Assembly: GCF_016892625.1 (NCBI RefSeq)
Contig: NZ_JAFEMW010000004.1
Coordinates: 248,001 to 312,000 of the forward strand
Source: Brevibacterium sp. RIT 803
GTDB lineage: Bacteria; Actinomycetota; Actinomycetes; Actinomycetales; Brevibacteriaceae
DNA length: 64,000 nt
Reading direction: 5' to 3'
Both the position numbers and the translations under genes were made by a program. Under the pieces are notes generated by a model that had not been told where the DNA came from, ran no database searches, and saw only the letters and a program-made list of their open reading frames with translations. Below are positions 18,849-30,594 of the stretch, piece after piece (positions within the stretch are counted from its first letter, which is position 1; the number at the start of each line of letters is the position of its first letter).

Positions 18849-19816
18849 CAGACTCCAGGCACGAGCGTCAACAGGCTGACCTCGGGACGGCAGGCGAAAC
18901 GCACCGGTGAGAAGGGCGAGAAACCCAATCCGGCGGAGATTTCGACGAGAGATTTTCGATAGGGAAACACGCCTCTCGCGCGTGTCCGATCGAGATCGCA
19001 GTTCGTCACCGGCGCACCCCAGAAGGGCACCCGGATCTGTCCCCCATGAGTGTGCCCGGTCATGATGAGGTCAGCCCCCGCCGAGGTGAACGCCTCCAGC
19101 GTCCGCGAATAGGGCGCATGCGTGACCCCGACTTTCACCCCAGCTTCAGAGTCGAAGTGAGGGTAGTCGAACGCGTCAGGACCGCGACCCTGACCGTCGC
19201 TGGGCCGGATCCGGTCACGGTCGATGTGGGAGTCCCCCAGGCCACAGAAGTCGATACGAGTGCCTCGGATCGTCAGAGTCGCCTCGGCGTTGTCGAGGAA
19301 ATGCCATCCGCGGGTGCTGCTGGGCGTGTCACCAGTCGACGTGATGCTGGCTGTTTCTTCTCTGGCCTCGAACCCGCGGATCAGGGCCTTCACATCGAGG
19401 TCGGGCTGCGTGCGGTGCTTCACCTCGGAGGGAGACCGCAGGTAGGTGGCTGGGTTCTTCGCCTTGGGTGAGAAGAAGTCGTTGGATCCGAGGACGAAGA
19501 CGCCGGGTACATCGAGAAGTCCGTCGAAGACGTCGAGGACAGTGGGCACGATGTCTGCAGAGAGGTTGTCCCCGGTGTTGACGACGACGTCCGGTTCCAA
19601 TCGTGTCAGCGCCTTGACCCAAGCGGCTCTGTGCTTCTGCCAGGGTGCCAGATGCAGATCGGAGACGTGCAGCATCCTGATGCTCTGTGCACCGGCCGGA
19701 AGGATCGGCAACGTGTGGCGGCGGACGGCGAAGAGGTGCGGTTCGATGGCCGCGCCCCAGATTCCAGCCGCCGCGGGGACTGCAAGGGCGCCGGCGAATA
19801 GTGCACGTTTCTTCAT
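18848..19816 (-). CDS. Calcineurin-like metallophosphoesterase (Rv3683-like)
   Basis: A 322-residue protein with an N-terminal membrane anchor or signal (residues about 5-25). Metal motifs are in order: SDLHL (residue about 53), VVNTGDN (about 80), VLGSND in place of the usual GNHE, and GHTHGGQ near residue 255. Homologues include YaeI-type phosphodiesterases; the substrate is unknown. It sits directly upstream of the PBP gene on the same strand, as in mycobacteria, hinting at an envelope role. A palindrome overlaps its stop codon. Confidence 0.9.
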   Translation of the reverse strand: MKKRALFAGALAVPAAAGIWGAAIEPHLFAVRRHTLPILPAGAQSIRMLHVSDLHLAPWQKHRAAWVKALTRLEPDVVVNTGDNLSADIVPTVLDVFDGLLDVPGVFVLGSNDFFSPKAKNPATYLRSPSEVKHRTQPDLDVKALIRGFEAREETASITSTGDTPSSTRGWHFLDNAEATLTIRGTRIDFCGLGDSHIDRDRIRPSDGQGRGPDAFDYPHFDSEAGVKVGVTHAPYSRTLEAFTSAGADLIMTGHTHGGQIRVPFWGAPVTNCDLDRTRARGVFPYRKSLVEISAGLGFSPFSPVRFACRPEVSLLTLVPGV

Positions 19817-19883
19817 TCGTCCAACTCTAGTCGGCCTTGGGATCCCCGCGTGGACCCGGCCCCCGCTGCGCCGTCACGGCACC

Positions 19884-20795
19884 TCAGGCAGGGAACGCGA
19901 CCGGCTTGTCGTGTTCGTCGGCGGCACGGGCCGTGCGGCGACGATGCAGATGTTTCATCCGGCGCCGCCCCACGAGTCGGCAGACGAGGTAGATGAGGAA
20001 GGAGATCGTCGTGACGAATGGGCTGATCGGCACCACCGGCGAGCCCAGTGCGATGAGGATGCCGCCGACTGAGGCTGTGACCGCGAAGATGACGCTGAAC
20101 ACCGGCACCCACACCGGGGAGGCCGAGAGCTGGGTGGCCGCCGCGGCTGGAGTGATGAGCAGAGCCAGCACCAGGAGGACGCCCACGACCTGCACGCTCA
20201 GTGCCACGGCCAGGCCGAGGACGAGCATGAATACGATCGTCAGACCGGACACCGGGACCCCTTTGGCACGTGCCACCTCGGGGTCGAGGCTGGCGAACAT
20301 GAGCGGTCGCCAGATGACGGCGAGGACGAGGAGCACGATCAGCGAGCACACGACGAGCGTCATGATCTGGCCCGGGGTGATGGCCACGATCTGCCCGGTC
20401 AACAGGCCGAATTTGCTGGCGGCACGTCCGTCGTAGAGGGCGAGGAACAGAATCGCGAGGCCCAGACCGAAGGGCATGAGCACACCGATGATGGCGTTCT
20501 TCTCCGAGGCTTTGGCCCCACCGATGCCGATAATGAGAGCGGCGATGATTGAGCCGATGATGGACCCGCCAACCACGTCGAAGCCGATGAGGAGGGCAAA
20601 GGCGGCACCGGCGAACGAGAGCTCGGAGACACCATGGACGGCGAAGGGGATGTCGCGGGCCATGACGAAGACGCTGATGAGGCCGCCGACGACGCCGAGC
20701 AGTCCGGCGGCGATGAGCGAGTTGGTCAGCAGTGCCACCAGTTCGCCGTAGTCCTCGAAGGTGAACAGGCTGCCGAAGATCTCCTGAGCCGACAT
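19884..20795 (-). CDS. Zinc/manganese-type ABC transporter permease (ZnuB-like)
   Basis: A 303-residue membrane protein of the ABC-3 family with eight or nine predicted helices and the cytoplasmic-loop motif around DPEVARAKGVPVSGL. It imports a divalent metal together with the ATPase and binding protein encoded upstream. The ATG at 20795 shares its A with the ATPase stop (TGATG). It is the last gene of the binding protein-ATPase-permease operon. Confidence 0.92.
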   Translation of the reverse strand: MSAQEIFGSLFTFEDYGELVALLTNSLIAAGLLGVVGGLISVFVMARDIPFAVHGVSELSFAGAAFALLIGFDVVGGSIIGSIIAALIIGIGGAKASEKNAIIGVLMPFGLGLAILFLALYDGRAASKFGLLTGQIVAITPGQIMTLVVCSLIVLLVLAVIWRPLMFASLDPEVARAKGVPVSGLTIVFMLVLGLAVALSVQVVGVLLVLALLITPAAAATQLSASPVWVPVFSVIFAVTASVGGILIALGSPVVPISPFVTTISFLIYLVCRLVGRRRMKHLHRRRTARAADEHDKPVAFPA

Positions 20796-21664
20796 CAGAT
20801 CGCACCTCGTTCCATGCTCATCTCGTCCTCGTGGACGTGGTGGTCCACGCATTCGGCTTCGCCGCCGACTACGATGAGCCGACCGCCTACCCGAACGACT
20901 TCGACCGGGGAACCATAGAGTCGGGTCAGCGATTGGGTGGTCATGACCTCGGCGGGGGTGCCGACGAGGAAGTGGCCGCCGACGATGTAGAGGACGCGGT
21001 CGACGTAGGGCAGGATCGGGTTGATCTCGTGGGTGACGAAGACGACTGAGGTATTGCGTTTGACTCGCTGCTCATGGAGCAGGTTGGCCACGACCTTCTG
21101 GTGATGGATGTCCAGCGACAGCAGCGGCTCGTCGCAGAGAAGCACCGAGGGGTCATTGGCCAGGGCCTGAGCCACGCGCAGACGCTGCAGTTCACCGCCG
21201 GACAGGGTCCCGGCTGGGGCGTCCGCGTAATCTCGAGCGCCGACGGATTCGAGGAGTTGATCGACCTGCTGACGGCGGCGCTTCAGAAACCGCCCGGGTC
21301 CCCAGCGGTGTCCGTCGATGCCCATCCGAACCAGATCGCGACCCCGCATCGGAGTATGTTGGTCGATTCCGCGCTGCTGGGGGATGTAGCCGATGGCCGA
21401 GTTCCCTGAGTGGACATTCCGACCATTGATCTCCGCCGAGCCGGTGGACAGCGCATGCTGGCCCAACAGCACTTTGAGCAGCGAAGTCTTTCCTGTCCCG
21501 TTCGGGCCCAGCACCGCCACGAACTCCCCCGGCGCGACGTCGAGATCGAGATCGTGCCAGAGCACACGCTCTCCGAATCGCAGTTCGGCATCGCGCAGAC
21601 GGATCACCGGAGGGTGATCGGCGGATGCGATCTGCTCGGGAGAGACGTCGGAATCAGTGGCCAT
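20795..21664 (-). CDS. Zinc/manganese-type ABC transporter ATPase (ZnuC-like)
   Basis: A 289-residue ATPase. The sequence shows Walker A GPNGTGKTS, signature LSGGELQRLRVAQAL, Walker B VLLCDEP and the switch His in VTHEINPILPYVD, the usual ending of metal-uptake ABC ATPases. It begins 2 nt after the binding-protein stop and overlaps the permease start, so the three genes form one operon. Confidence 0.93.
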   Translation of the reverse strand: MATDSDVSPEQIASADHPPVIRLRDAELRFGERVLWHDLDLDVAPGEFVAVLGPNGTGKTSLLKVLLGQHALSTGSAEINGRNVHSGNSAIGYIPQQRGIDQHTPMRGRDLVRMGIDGHRWGPGRFLKRRRQQVDQLLESVGARDYADAPAGTLSGGELQRLRVAQALANDPSVLLCDEPLLSLDIHHQKVVANLLHEQRVKRNTSVVFVTHEINPILPYVDRVLYIVGGHFLVGTPAEVMTTQSLTRLYGSPVEVVRVGGRLIVVGGEAECVDHHVHEDEMSMERGAI

Positions 21665-21666
21665 TC

Positions 21667-22758
21667 TCAGTGTTCATGTCCTTCGAGCGCAGTGGAGATT
21701 TCAGTGATGTAGTCGCCCATCCAATCCGCGTAGCGCGCATCGGCCGGCATCGTCTCGCCGAGGTCGACGACCGGAACGTCGGATTTCTCAGCCGTGGATT
21801 TCAACTGCTCTGCCTGTGGACCTGCCGCTTGAGTATTGTACCCAAGCAGCACCGCCTCGCCCGAGGAAATCTGCTCCTCGGCCTTCTTCAGCACCAGAGG
21901 TGGCACGTCATTGCCCTCTTCCACCGCTTCGAGGAACTCATCTGAGGTGATGTTCTTCAGTCCCATGTCCTCGAACAGCCACAGCGGAACGGGTTCGGTG
22001 GCAGCGACCTCGTCGCCTTCATGTTCTGCCTTGGCATCGTCGATCTGCGCCTGCAGCTTCTCCAGCGTCTTCTTGTAGTCATCCGCGTTGGCTGCGAAGT
22101 CGTCCTTGTGCTCGGGCTCAGCCTCACCGAGGTGGGTTGCGACCTCGTCGACGAGCTTCGTCATTGTGGGGACGGAGTACCAGAGGTGCTCGTTGAACTC
22201 CCCATGTTCGTGATCGTGGCTCTCTTCGCCGTGATCATGGCCCTCTTCTTCGCCGTGATCGTGACCGTTGTCCTCGTGCTCATGGCTATGGGCCTCTTCT
22301 TTGCCGTGCTTGTCGACGTGGCCCCCACCATGGGCCTCTTCCTCTCCATGGTCATGAGGCTCGTTGCCGACGTCCTCGGATCCAGGCAGACCTGAGATCG
22401 ATACTGTGTCGATGGTGTCGACCTCGGCGTCCGAGGCCTCAAGCATCGTCGTCATGAACGAGTCGTAACCCCCGCCGTTCTGGACGACCAGATCGGCCTT
22501 CGACAGTTTCAATCGGTCTTGGGTCGTTGCCTCATAGGAATGCGGGTCCTGATTCGGGTCGTCGATGACCGCCGTGACCTTCGCGAAGTCTCCTGCCACC
22601 TGGGACACGATGTCGGCGTAGACATTGGTCGACGTCACAACTGAGAGATCGGCGTTCTCGGAGTCCGCACCGGCCGCACCACCCCCACAGGCGCTCAATG
22701 CGAGAACAGCAGTGAGGGCAGCAGCACCGGAGGCAATGCCGAGTCGCGAAGAACGCAT
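21667..22758 (-). CDS. Zinc-type ABC transporter binding lipoprotein with His-rich loop (ZnuA-like)
   Basis: A 363-residue cluster-9 solute-binding lipoprotein. Residues 1-25 form a signal peptide with a lipobox ALSAC. A His/Asp/Glu-rich segment of about 60 residues (residues about 133-190, HDHGEEE-type repeats) is characteristic of zinc-specific members, where it gathers metal. Metal-site residues include His in DPHSYE and a His near EHLWYSVP. It opens the operon. A 16-bp AT palindrome lies 78 nt upstream. Zinc is favoured over manganese because of the His-rich loop. Confidence 0.92.
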   Translation of the reverse strand: MRSSRLGIASGAAALTAVLALSACGGGAAGADSENADLSVVTSTNVYADIVSQVAGDFAKVTAVIDDPNQDPHSYEATTQDRLKLSKADLVVQNGGGYDSFMTTMLEASDAEVDTIDTVSISGLPGSEDVGNEPHDHGEEEAHGGGHVDKHGKEEAHSHEHEDNGHDHGEEEGHDHGEESHDHEHGEFNEHLWYSVPTMTKLVDEVATHLGEAEPEHKDDFAANADDYKKTLEKLQAQIDDAKAEHEGDEVAATEPVPLWLFEDMGLKNITSDEFLEAVEEGNDVPPLVLKKAEEQISSGEAVLLGYNTQAAGPQAEQLKSTAEKSDVPVVDLGETMPADARYADWMGDYITEISTALEGHEH

Positions 22759-22835
22759 GGTGGGCCTTTCAGAGAGTGGTCGGTGATCAATGAATCAACC
22801 ACGAATACGATACTCAGCCTGAGCTGCGGCCACTA

Positions 22836-22851
22836 ATATAAATATTTATAT
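22836..22851. promoter_or_regulatory. AT-only palindrome upstream of the metal ABC operon
   Basis: ATATAAATATTTATAT is a perfect 16-bp palindrome in a GC-rich context, 78 nt before the binding-protein start. It may be an operator for a metal regulator (Zur, ArsR or DtxR type) overlapping the promoter; it does not match a classical Zur box that I can recall. Confidence 0.45.
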
Positions 22852-22920
22852 ATAGCAACGTGTTTATGCGTTCCCGCCACGCTCGCCCCGCTGCGAGGTC
22901 GAAGACGTTCCGGCAACGCC

Positions 22921-22951
22921 GAACGCCCGAGAGCACAGCTCTCGGGCGTTC
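22921..22951. terminator. Terminator of the ask-asd operon
   Basis: GAACGCCCGAGAGC (22921-22934) pairs perfectly with GCTCTCGGGCGTTC (22938-22951) across a 3-nt loop, 19 nt after the asd stop. Confidence 0.82.
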
Positions 22952-22970
22952 GATTCGGCTATCCGACGGT

Positions 22971-25345
<2,375 letters not shown>

Positions 25346-25562
25346 TGCAGTCTCTTCCTTATCGCTGATAAGTTCCGTGCCGGGCGATCGATTCCATGCT
25401 TCCAAACATGGTTGTCTCGTGCTTGCATCGATCAGGATTTCAGCCGTGTCGGCTCTCCGGCACCTTGACCATTGTATGAGGTCAGCCGTTTCACTTCACC
25501 CCCGCCCGTCATTCAGACGGTGCTCAGGTTCCCTGGATTTGCCCCCTGGATCCGCTGAGATC

Positions 25563-25585
25563 CCCGAGCTGTTGACGATCTCGGG
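25563..25585. terminator. Weak hairpin downstream of the XRE gene
   Basis: CCCGAG (25563-25568) pairs with CTCGGG (25580-25585) over an 11-nt loop, 30 nt past the stop of the small XRE regulator. Only a tentative terminator. The remainder of 25346-25614 shows no gene. Confidence 0.35.
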
Positions 25586-25614
25586 TCCTCAAGCGACGAG
25601 GGGTCCTGCTCGTC

Positions 25615-25848
25615 TCAGCCGAGTCGAACGTTGACGGTGAACAGGTCCCCCGGCTGGCAATCCAGAACCTGGCAGAGTGCGATGAGTGTTGAGTATCTGA
25701 TGGCCTTGGCCCGGTTGTTCTTGAGAACTGAGAGGTTCGCCAAGGACACATCAACAAGCTTCGAGAGCTCAGTCAGGCTCAGACCCCGCTGAGTCAGCAA
25801 TGAGTCAAGGTGACAGACGACGTGAAGTGATTCGAATTCCTCGACCAT
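25615..25848 (-). CDS. Small XRE-family (Cro/CI, YozG-like) regulator
   Basis: A 77-residue single-domain HTH protein. The helix-turn-helix spans residues about 15-55 with LTELSKLVDVSLANLSVLKNN, followed by CQPGDLFTV, the typical end of YozG-type regulators. It starts at 25848 in a TGATG overlap with the DUF2975 gene. YozG-like regulators commonly pair with DUF2975 membrane proteins; the pair probably controls its own promoter, where TTATCG repeats occur. Confidence 0.88.
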   Translation of the reverse strand: MVEEFESLHVVCHLDSLLTQRGLSLTELSKLVDVSLANLSVLKNNRAKAIRYSTLIALCQVLDCQPGDLFTVNVRLG

Positions 25849-26480
25849 CAGACGAGACCGTCCAGCTCTTCCTGGGCCTTCTGTCCCGACTTGTAGCACC
25901 TGCGCAGCAGCTCGATTCCTCCGACGACGCCCAACAGTGTGAACGCCAGCACGGTCGTCACTCCGGGACCGACCTCATCGGCGATATCGAGGTCTCGTGA
26001 GACCATGTTGCTGCCCAGCACCATTGCGCCGAAGTACACCAGCCACCCGACGGCGATGAAGCTCTCAAGCACTCCGAGCGCTGTGATCGAACGGCCGGTG
26101 AACGGGTCACCTTTGGCGATGTCTCTGATGATGGGAACGATCGATATCGCCGCAACGATGAAGGTGAGGATCAGAGTGATCTTCGCAATGAGAAGGAGCA
26201 CCAACGTCGCGGTGGCCAGATCTGTGGTCGCCACCGTAATCTGCGTCAGACCGCTCAGCGTGGCATCCGCTCCCGGAAAGTCGAGCGTGGCCACAGCCTC
26301 CGACTCGAACTCAAGCGGCAGCCTGATCTTCTCATGAGCGAGGTCAGTGATCAGCTCCGTTACGGCATAGATGACGTAGAAACCGATCGCCAGTCCGACC
26401 CAGAGTTCGTAACCAGTGCCGAAGGCCTTCCGCTTGGCAGCCTCGTCGGGCAGTTCACCCTGCCCGTTTCCCTGTGTCAT
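25848..26480 (-). CDS. DUF2975-type membrane protein
   Basis: A 210-residue protein with four predicted transmembrane helices, starting MTQGNGQGELPD with GGAAGG upstream. The conserved block PIIRDIAKGDPFTGRSITAL between helices two and three is typical of DUF2975 proteins (consensus I-x-G-x-PF). Function is unknown; members always travel with a small XRE regulator, encoded here in translational overlap. Confidence 0.85.
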   Translation of the reverse strand: MTQGNGQGELPDEAAKRKAFGTGYELWVGLAIGFYVIYAVTELITDLAHEKIRLPLEFESEAVATLDFPGADATLSGLTQITVATTDLATATLVLLLIAKITLILTFIVAAISIVPIIRDIAKGDPFTGRSITALGVLESFIAVGWLVYFGAMVLGSNMVSRDLDIADEVGPGVTTVLAFTLLGVVGGIELLRRCYKSGQKAQEELDGLV

Positions 26481-26561
26481 GATTCTGCCTTCCCTCTTCG
26501 GCGAACCTTTCGGAACCGGCAAGCAGTCGACCTCGATTTCGCCGTCTCGATCTGCGATTTC

Positions 26562-26605
26562 TTATCGTTTCTCGATATATCGATAAACAATATACTTCAC
26601 GATAA
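26562..26605. promoter_or_regulatory. TTATCG/CGATAA repeat cluster upstream of DUF2975-XRE
   Basis: TTATCG (26562-26567), CGATAA (26581-26586) and CGATAA (26600-26605), with a CGATATATCG palindrome between, lie 80-125 nt upstream of the DUF2975 start. The AT-rich repeat cluster is a likely operator for the XRE regulator. Confidence 0.45.
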
Positions 26606-26671
26606 TCGATACGGTGTCAACGGGACGGTCGATACTTTCTCCAGAAGCGGGAGACGATCGGCAGAGAAAGC

Positions 26672-27277
26672 TCAGTCCATTGCGCGGCGGCCGGAGAAGG
26701 CTCGCCCGAGAGTGACCTCGTCGGCGTATTCCAGGTCTCCCCCGACGGGCAGTCCCGAGGCCAGCCTGGTCACGGTGACTCCCAAAGAGTTGAGCAGCCG
26801 CACGAGGTAGGTGGCTGTTGCTTCTCCCTCGAGGTTGGGGTCGGTGGCGATGACACATTCCTTGACCTCGCCGTCCTGCAGACGCGGCATCAGCTCTTTG
26901 ATGCGCAGATTGTCGGGACCGACTCCTGCCATGGGATCGATCGCGCCGCCGAGGACGTGATAGAGGCCCCTGTATTCGCGGGTGCGTTCGATAGCGACGA
27001 CATCCTTCGGCTCCTCGACGACGCAGATCATCGAACGATCACGACGCGGATCCTGACAGACGGTGCACTCTGCCTCCTCAGAGACATTGCCGCAGATATC
27101 GCAGAAGCGCACGCGCTTCTTCACTTCGATCAGGGCCTGAGCCAGGGCGCTGACGTCGGCGGATTCAGATTGGAGAATGTGGAACGCCAGCCGCTGCGCA
27201 GACTTCGGACCGATGCCCGGAAGCTTGCCGAATTCTTCGACCAGGTCCTGCAGGGCACCTTCGTAAACCGCGCTCAT
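26672..27277 (-). CDS. recR: Recombination mediator RecR
   Basis: Works with RecO (and RecF) to load RecA at gaps. The 201-residue protein has the N-terminal Hh[18 protein letters not shown], a zinc finger C-x2-C-x8-C-x2-C ([16 protein letters not shown]), a Toprim domain with the acidic residues around [13 protein letters not shown], and the C-terminal Walker B-like [16 protein letters not shown]. The ATG overlaps the dnaX stop by ATGA. The ybaB/ebfC gene that usually lies between dnaX and recR is absent. Confidence 0.97.
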   Translation of the reverse strand: MSAVYEGALQDLVEEFGKLPGIGPKSAQRLAFHILQSESADVSALAQALIEVKKRVRFCDICGNVSEEAECTVCQDPRRDRSMICVVEEPKDVVAIERTREYRGLYHVLGGAIDPMAGVGPDNLRIKELMPRLQDGEVKECVIATDPNLEGEATATYLVRLLNSLGVTVTRLASGLPVGGDLEYADEVTLGRAFSGRRAMD

Positions 27278-30200
27278 ACTTCTCTTTCGTCAATGATCTC
27301 GCCGCCGAGGACGCGTGCGATCACGGCCACGCCGATCTGTGGAGCTTCCGAGACGTCGAGGTCCGTCTCCGGATCATATTCGTCTTCGTCGGCTCCGGAG
27401 CGTTGGGGCTGAGCAGCTGCGCTTTCGTCCACCACACCGTTTCCGGGCATTGAGCCGTTGGCATCCTGCGGGTACGCGTTTGTTCCGGTCTGGGCCGGCT
27501 GCTGTGGGGTGGCGCCTCCGTGCTTCTCGGCTAGAGCAGCGAAACGGGATTTGAACGGCTTCGCGCCACCGTGTCCCTGAGGTCGCGAAGACTGTGCCGG
27601 TTGAGTCTGTTGCTGCGACTGCGCAGTTGGCTGTGCCGCAGAATCCGCCAGTCCCATATCCCCTTCCGCGTAGTCGCCGAGGAAGTCGAGATCATCATCC
27701 TCTGGAGGAGGCACCACCAGCGCTCCGACTTCCACAGCTCCCGAACCCGCGCTCGTGAACTCGTCGATCGGATCGCTCGACGATACCTCGCCGTCGGGGA
27801 AACCACCGAGGTTCGGGGCACCAGCGCTCGGCCCATCGTGCCAGGTCGGCTCCTCCCACCGTGGCTGCACATACTCCATCGGTGCATCCGGAGTCGCCGG
27901 TGAAGTGGTGTGCGCCAGTGGATCGACTTCCGATTGCTGATCAGACGCATCGTCGGAAGGGCCGCTGAAGAAGTCATCGTCCGAGAGATCGGGCACGACG
28001 ATATCCGAATCCGCCGCTGGCTCGTCTGGCTTCGGTGCCTCCGCAGCGGGTTCTTCGATCATCGGCTCGTCGGACGCCGATGGTCCCTGGGATTCTGCTT
28101 CTTCCTCTGGACCTTCGGGCACCGTCGGCTCGTCGACCAGTTGCGCTTGATCGACCGACCCGGCGAGGCCGTCCGGACCCGGTTCTCCAACTGGGCCAGC
28201 GTGGCTGCCTGAATCGTCGTAGGCCTGATGGTCGACATCCGTTGGGGCGTCGGGTTCGGAGTCAGTCGGTGATTCTGAAGCTACGTGTGACGCTGGCTGT
28301 TCTCCCTCCTCGTCGTCGTCGGACCAAGGACCTTGAGGAGAGCCGCTCGTCTCCCAGAATTTCTCGTGATCAACCTGCGGCTTGTCGACCTCGCGAGTGC
28401 CGACGACCGCGGCGACTTCCTGAGGGCTGGGTCGCCTCTGCGCGGGGGCCAGCCCCCGATTGCCGGGGGCCTCATTCGCCACCGGTGCCGAGGCGCCCTT
28501 GCCGCCGGTTCCGCGCCCGGCATCCGCCTGACTCGAATTTCCACCTATACGACCGACGTCGCCGATATCGATGCGAGCTTGGATGCCGAGGACATCATTG
28601 ATCGCCATCGCCAGCTTCGCTGCGTGGTCTCTCTGCTGGAAGCCCTGGACGGAACCGGCGTTGTTGAATCCGAGATAGACGACACCCTCCGAGTACGACT
28701 GCGGGATCGCATTCGCAGCAATGATCGCCCTGGTCAGGCGACTGCGCTTCTCGACGGCCGCGAGGATGCTCGGCCAGGCTCGTCGAATAGCTTCGATCTC
28801 GCCGCCGATGTTGCCCGCACCGGCCACGGCCTCGCTTTCCGGAGCAGAGCCAGCATCTGGGGCTGATTCCTGCAGTGGTGCACTGACTTCCGGCTCACGT
28901 TGCGCTCGAGGTTCCTGTGCAGCTCGGGCCTGCCCCGCCTGATCAGGAGGCGCCGGAGCGTGGTTCTGCGGTTCAGCGTCGACCGCGGGCTGTTGGGAAG
29001 GTTCTGTTTCTGCGGCTGCGTTCGCTGACGGTGATGGATCTGGAGTCGAGCGCGGCGGCTCGTTGAGCATGGATTCCGCGGCGACAGCCATTTCGGCGAG
29101 GTCGTCGAAATCATCACGAGGTGCTTGGTTTGAGGGCTGTGCAGCAGGCGCCTGCGCAGGCTGTGCCGAAGCTGCCTGAGTCGAACTCGACGGCGCAGCT
29201 TCTCGCTGCTGGGCACCGGCAACCGGCTCGGCGGTGTTGTCCAGCACTCCATCCTGCGGGGCGGGCGGAATGTTTGCGGCTGTGCCCGATGCGGACATCC
29301 CGATCCGGCGTTCCATCCGTTCGACACGGCTGAGCACGGCATCGCGGCTGCGGCCCGAACCAGGCAGAAGGATACGCGCGCAGATCAGCTCGAGCTGCAG
29401 CCTCGGCGAGGTCGCTCCTGACATTTCGGTCAGACCCTGGTTGAGAAGGTCGGCGGCACGCGAAAGTTCGCCCTGGCCGAACCCTCTGGCCTGCAGAGTC
29501 AGTCGTTCGAGGCGGTCGGGTGGGACCTCCGGCAGGAAGGCGTGAGCGGCTTCAGGAGCAGCATTGATGACGATGAGGTCTCGCATGCGCTCGAGCAGGT
29601 CCTCGACGAAGCGACGCGGATCCTGACCGGACTCGATGACACGTTCGACGGCCCGGTACACCCCGCCGCCGTCACCGGCGGAGAACGCATCGACGATGTC
29701 GCTGAGCAGGGAGTCAGGGGTGTAGCCCAACAGTGCGATGGCTCCGGCGTAGTCGACACCGTCCGGACCCGAACCGGCAATGAGCTGGTCGAGGACGGAC
29801 AGTGTGTCACGCACGGAACCACCGCCGGCGCGCACGACGAGCGGCAGCACACCCTTGGCGACCTGCACACCTTCGCGGTTGCACAGATCCTCCATGTAGT
29901 TGCCCAGTGCCTCGGGCGGAACCAACCGGAACGGGTAATGATGGGTCCGCGAGCGGATCGTGCCGATGACCTTCTCAGGCTCGGTCGTCGCGAAGATGAA
30001 CTTGATGTGAGGCGGCGGCTCTTCGACGATCTTGAGCAGAGCATTGAAGCCCTGCGAGGTCACCATATGAGCCTCATCGAGGATGAAGACCTTGTACCGG
30101 TCGCGTGCCGGGGCATAGATCGCACGCTCACGCAGGTCACGGGCATCGTCGACACCGTTGTGGCTGGCCGCGTCGATCTCCACGACGTCAAGGGATCCCG

Positions 30201-30456
30201 GACCGCCGTTGGCCAGGTCCTCACAGCTCGGGCACTCACCGCAGGGCACAGGAGTCGGGCCCTTGGCACAGTTGAGGCACCTCGCCAGAATCCGAGCCGA
30301 GGTGGTCTTGCCGCAGCCTCGGGGGCCGGAGAACAGATAGGCATGGTTGATGCGGCCACGTTCGATCGCGGCCTTCAGCGGATCGGTCACATGCTCTTGA
30401 CCGATGACCTCATCGAAGGTCTCTGGGCGGTATCTTCTGTACAGTGCGGTGGACAC
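27274..30456 (-). CDS. dnaX: DNA polymerase III subunit gamma/tau with very long acidic tail
   Basis: Clamp-loader ATPase of the replisome. The 1060-residue product starts GTG 30456 ([23 protein letters not shown]). Residues 1-370 hold the AAA+ core: Walker [12 protein letters not shown], a four-Cys zinc motif ([19 protein letters not shown]), Walker B ILDEAHM and the SRC-like sensor region. Residues about 385-500 are Ala/Gln/Pro-rich. A tau-like domain (about 525-620, [17 protein letters not shown]) follows, then roughly 400 residues of acidic, Pro/Ser-rich, apparently disordered sequence. Most actinobacterial homologues are shorter (about 580-800). No frameshift signal was found. Confidence 0.95.
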   Translation of the reverse strand: MSTALYRRYRPETFDEVIGQEHVTDPLKAAIERGRINHAYLFSGPRGCGKTTSARILARCLNCAKGPTPVPCGECPSCEDLANGGPGSLDVVEIDAASHNGVDDARDLRERAIYAPARDRYKVFILDEAHMVTSQGFNALLKIVEEPPPHIKFIFATTEPEKVIGTIRSRTHHYPFRLVPPEALGNYMEDLCNREGVQVAKGVLPLVVRAGGGSVRDTLSVLDQLIAGSGPDGVDYAGAIALLGYTPDSLLSDIVDAFSAGDGGGVYRAVERVIESGQDPRRFVEDLLERMRDLIVINAAPEAAHAFLPEVPPDRLERLTLQARGFGQGELSRAADLLNQGLTEMSGATSPRLQLELICARILLPGSGRSRDAVLSRVERMERRIGMSASGTAANIPPAPQDGVLDNTAEPVAGAQQREAAPSSSTQAASAQPAQAPAAQPSNQAPRDDFDDLAEMAVAAESMLNEPPRSTPDPSPSANAAAETEPSQQPAVDAEPQNHAPAPPDQAGQARAAQEPRAQREPEVSAPLQESAPDAGSAPESEAVAGAGNIGGEIEAIRRAWPSILAAVEKRSRLTRAIIAANAIPQSYSEGVVYLGFNNAGSVQGFQQRDHAAKLAMAINDVLGIQARIDIGDVGRIGGNSSQADAGRGTGGKGASAPVANEAPGNRGLAPAQRRPSPQEVAAVVGTREVDKPQVDHEKFWETSGSPQGPWSDDDEEGEQPASHVASESPTDSEPDAPTDVDHQAYDDSGSHAGPVGEPGPDGLAGSVDQAQLVDEPTVPEGPEEEAESQGPSASDEPMIEEPAAEAPKPDEPAADSDIVVPDLSDDDFFSGPSDDASDQQSEVDPLAHTTSPATPDAPMEYVQPRWEEPTWHDGPSAGAPNLGGFPDGEVSSSDPIDEFTSAGSGAVEVGALVVPPPEDDDLDFLGDYAEGDMGLADSAAQPTAQSQQQTQPAQSSRPQGHGGAKPFKSRFAALAEKHGGATPQQPAQTGTNAYPQDANGSMPGNGVVDESAAAQPQRSGADEDEYDPETDLDVSEAPQIGVAVIARVLGGEIIDEREV

Positions 30457-30594
30457 TCTCCTAGCCTAATGCCAACGGCTGACACGACACACGGACCGCT
30501 CTTCGACCGCCGTGGTGACCTGCAGCCCATCGCCGCGCCCGATGCCCGGTGCAGTCCGTTGTAAGCGGCGGTGTGATCGGGCACGATAGAGACT

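Noticed and set aside
21800..22420. Plus-strand 124-residue hydrophobic frame opposite znuA
   Set aside because: Complement of the His/Asp/Glu-rich loop reads as Val/Met/Leu; artefact of composition.
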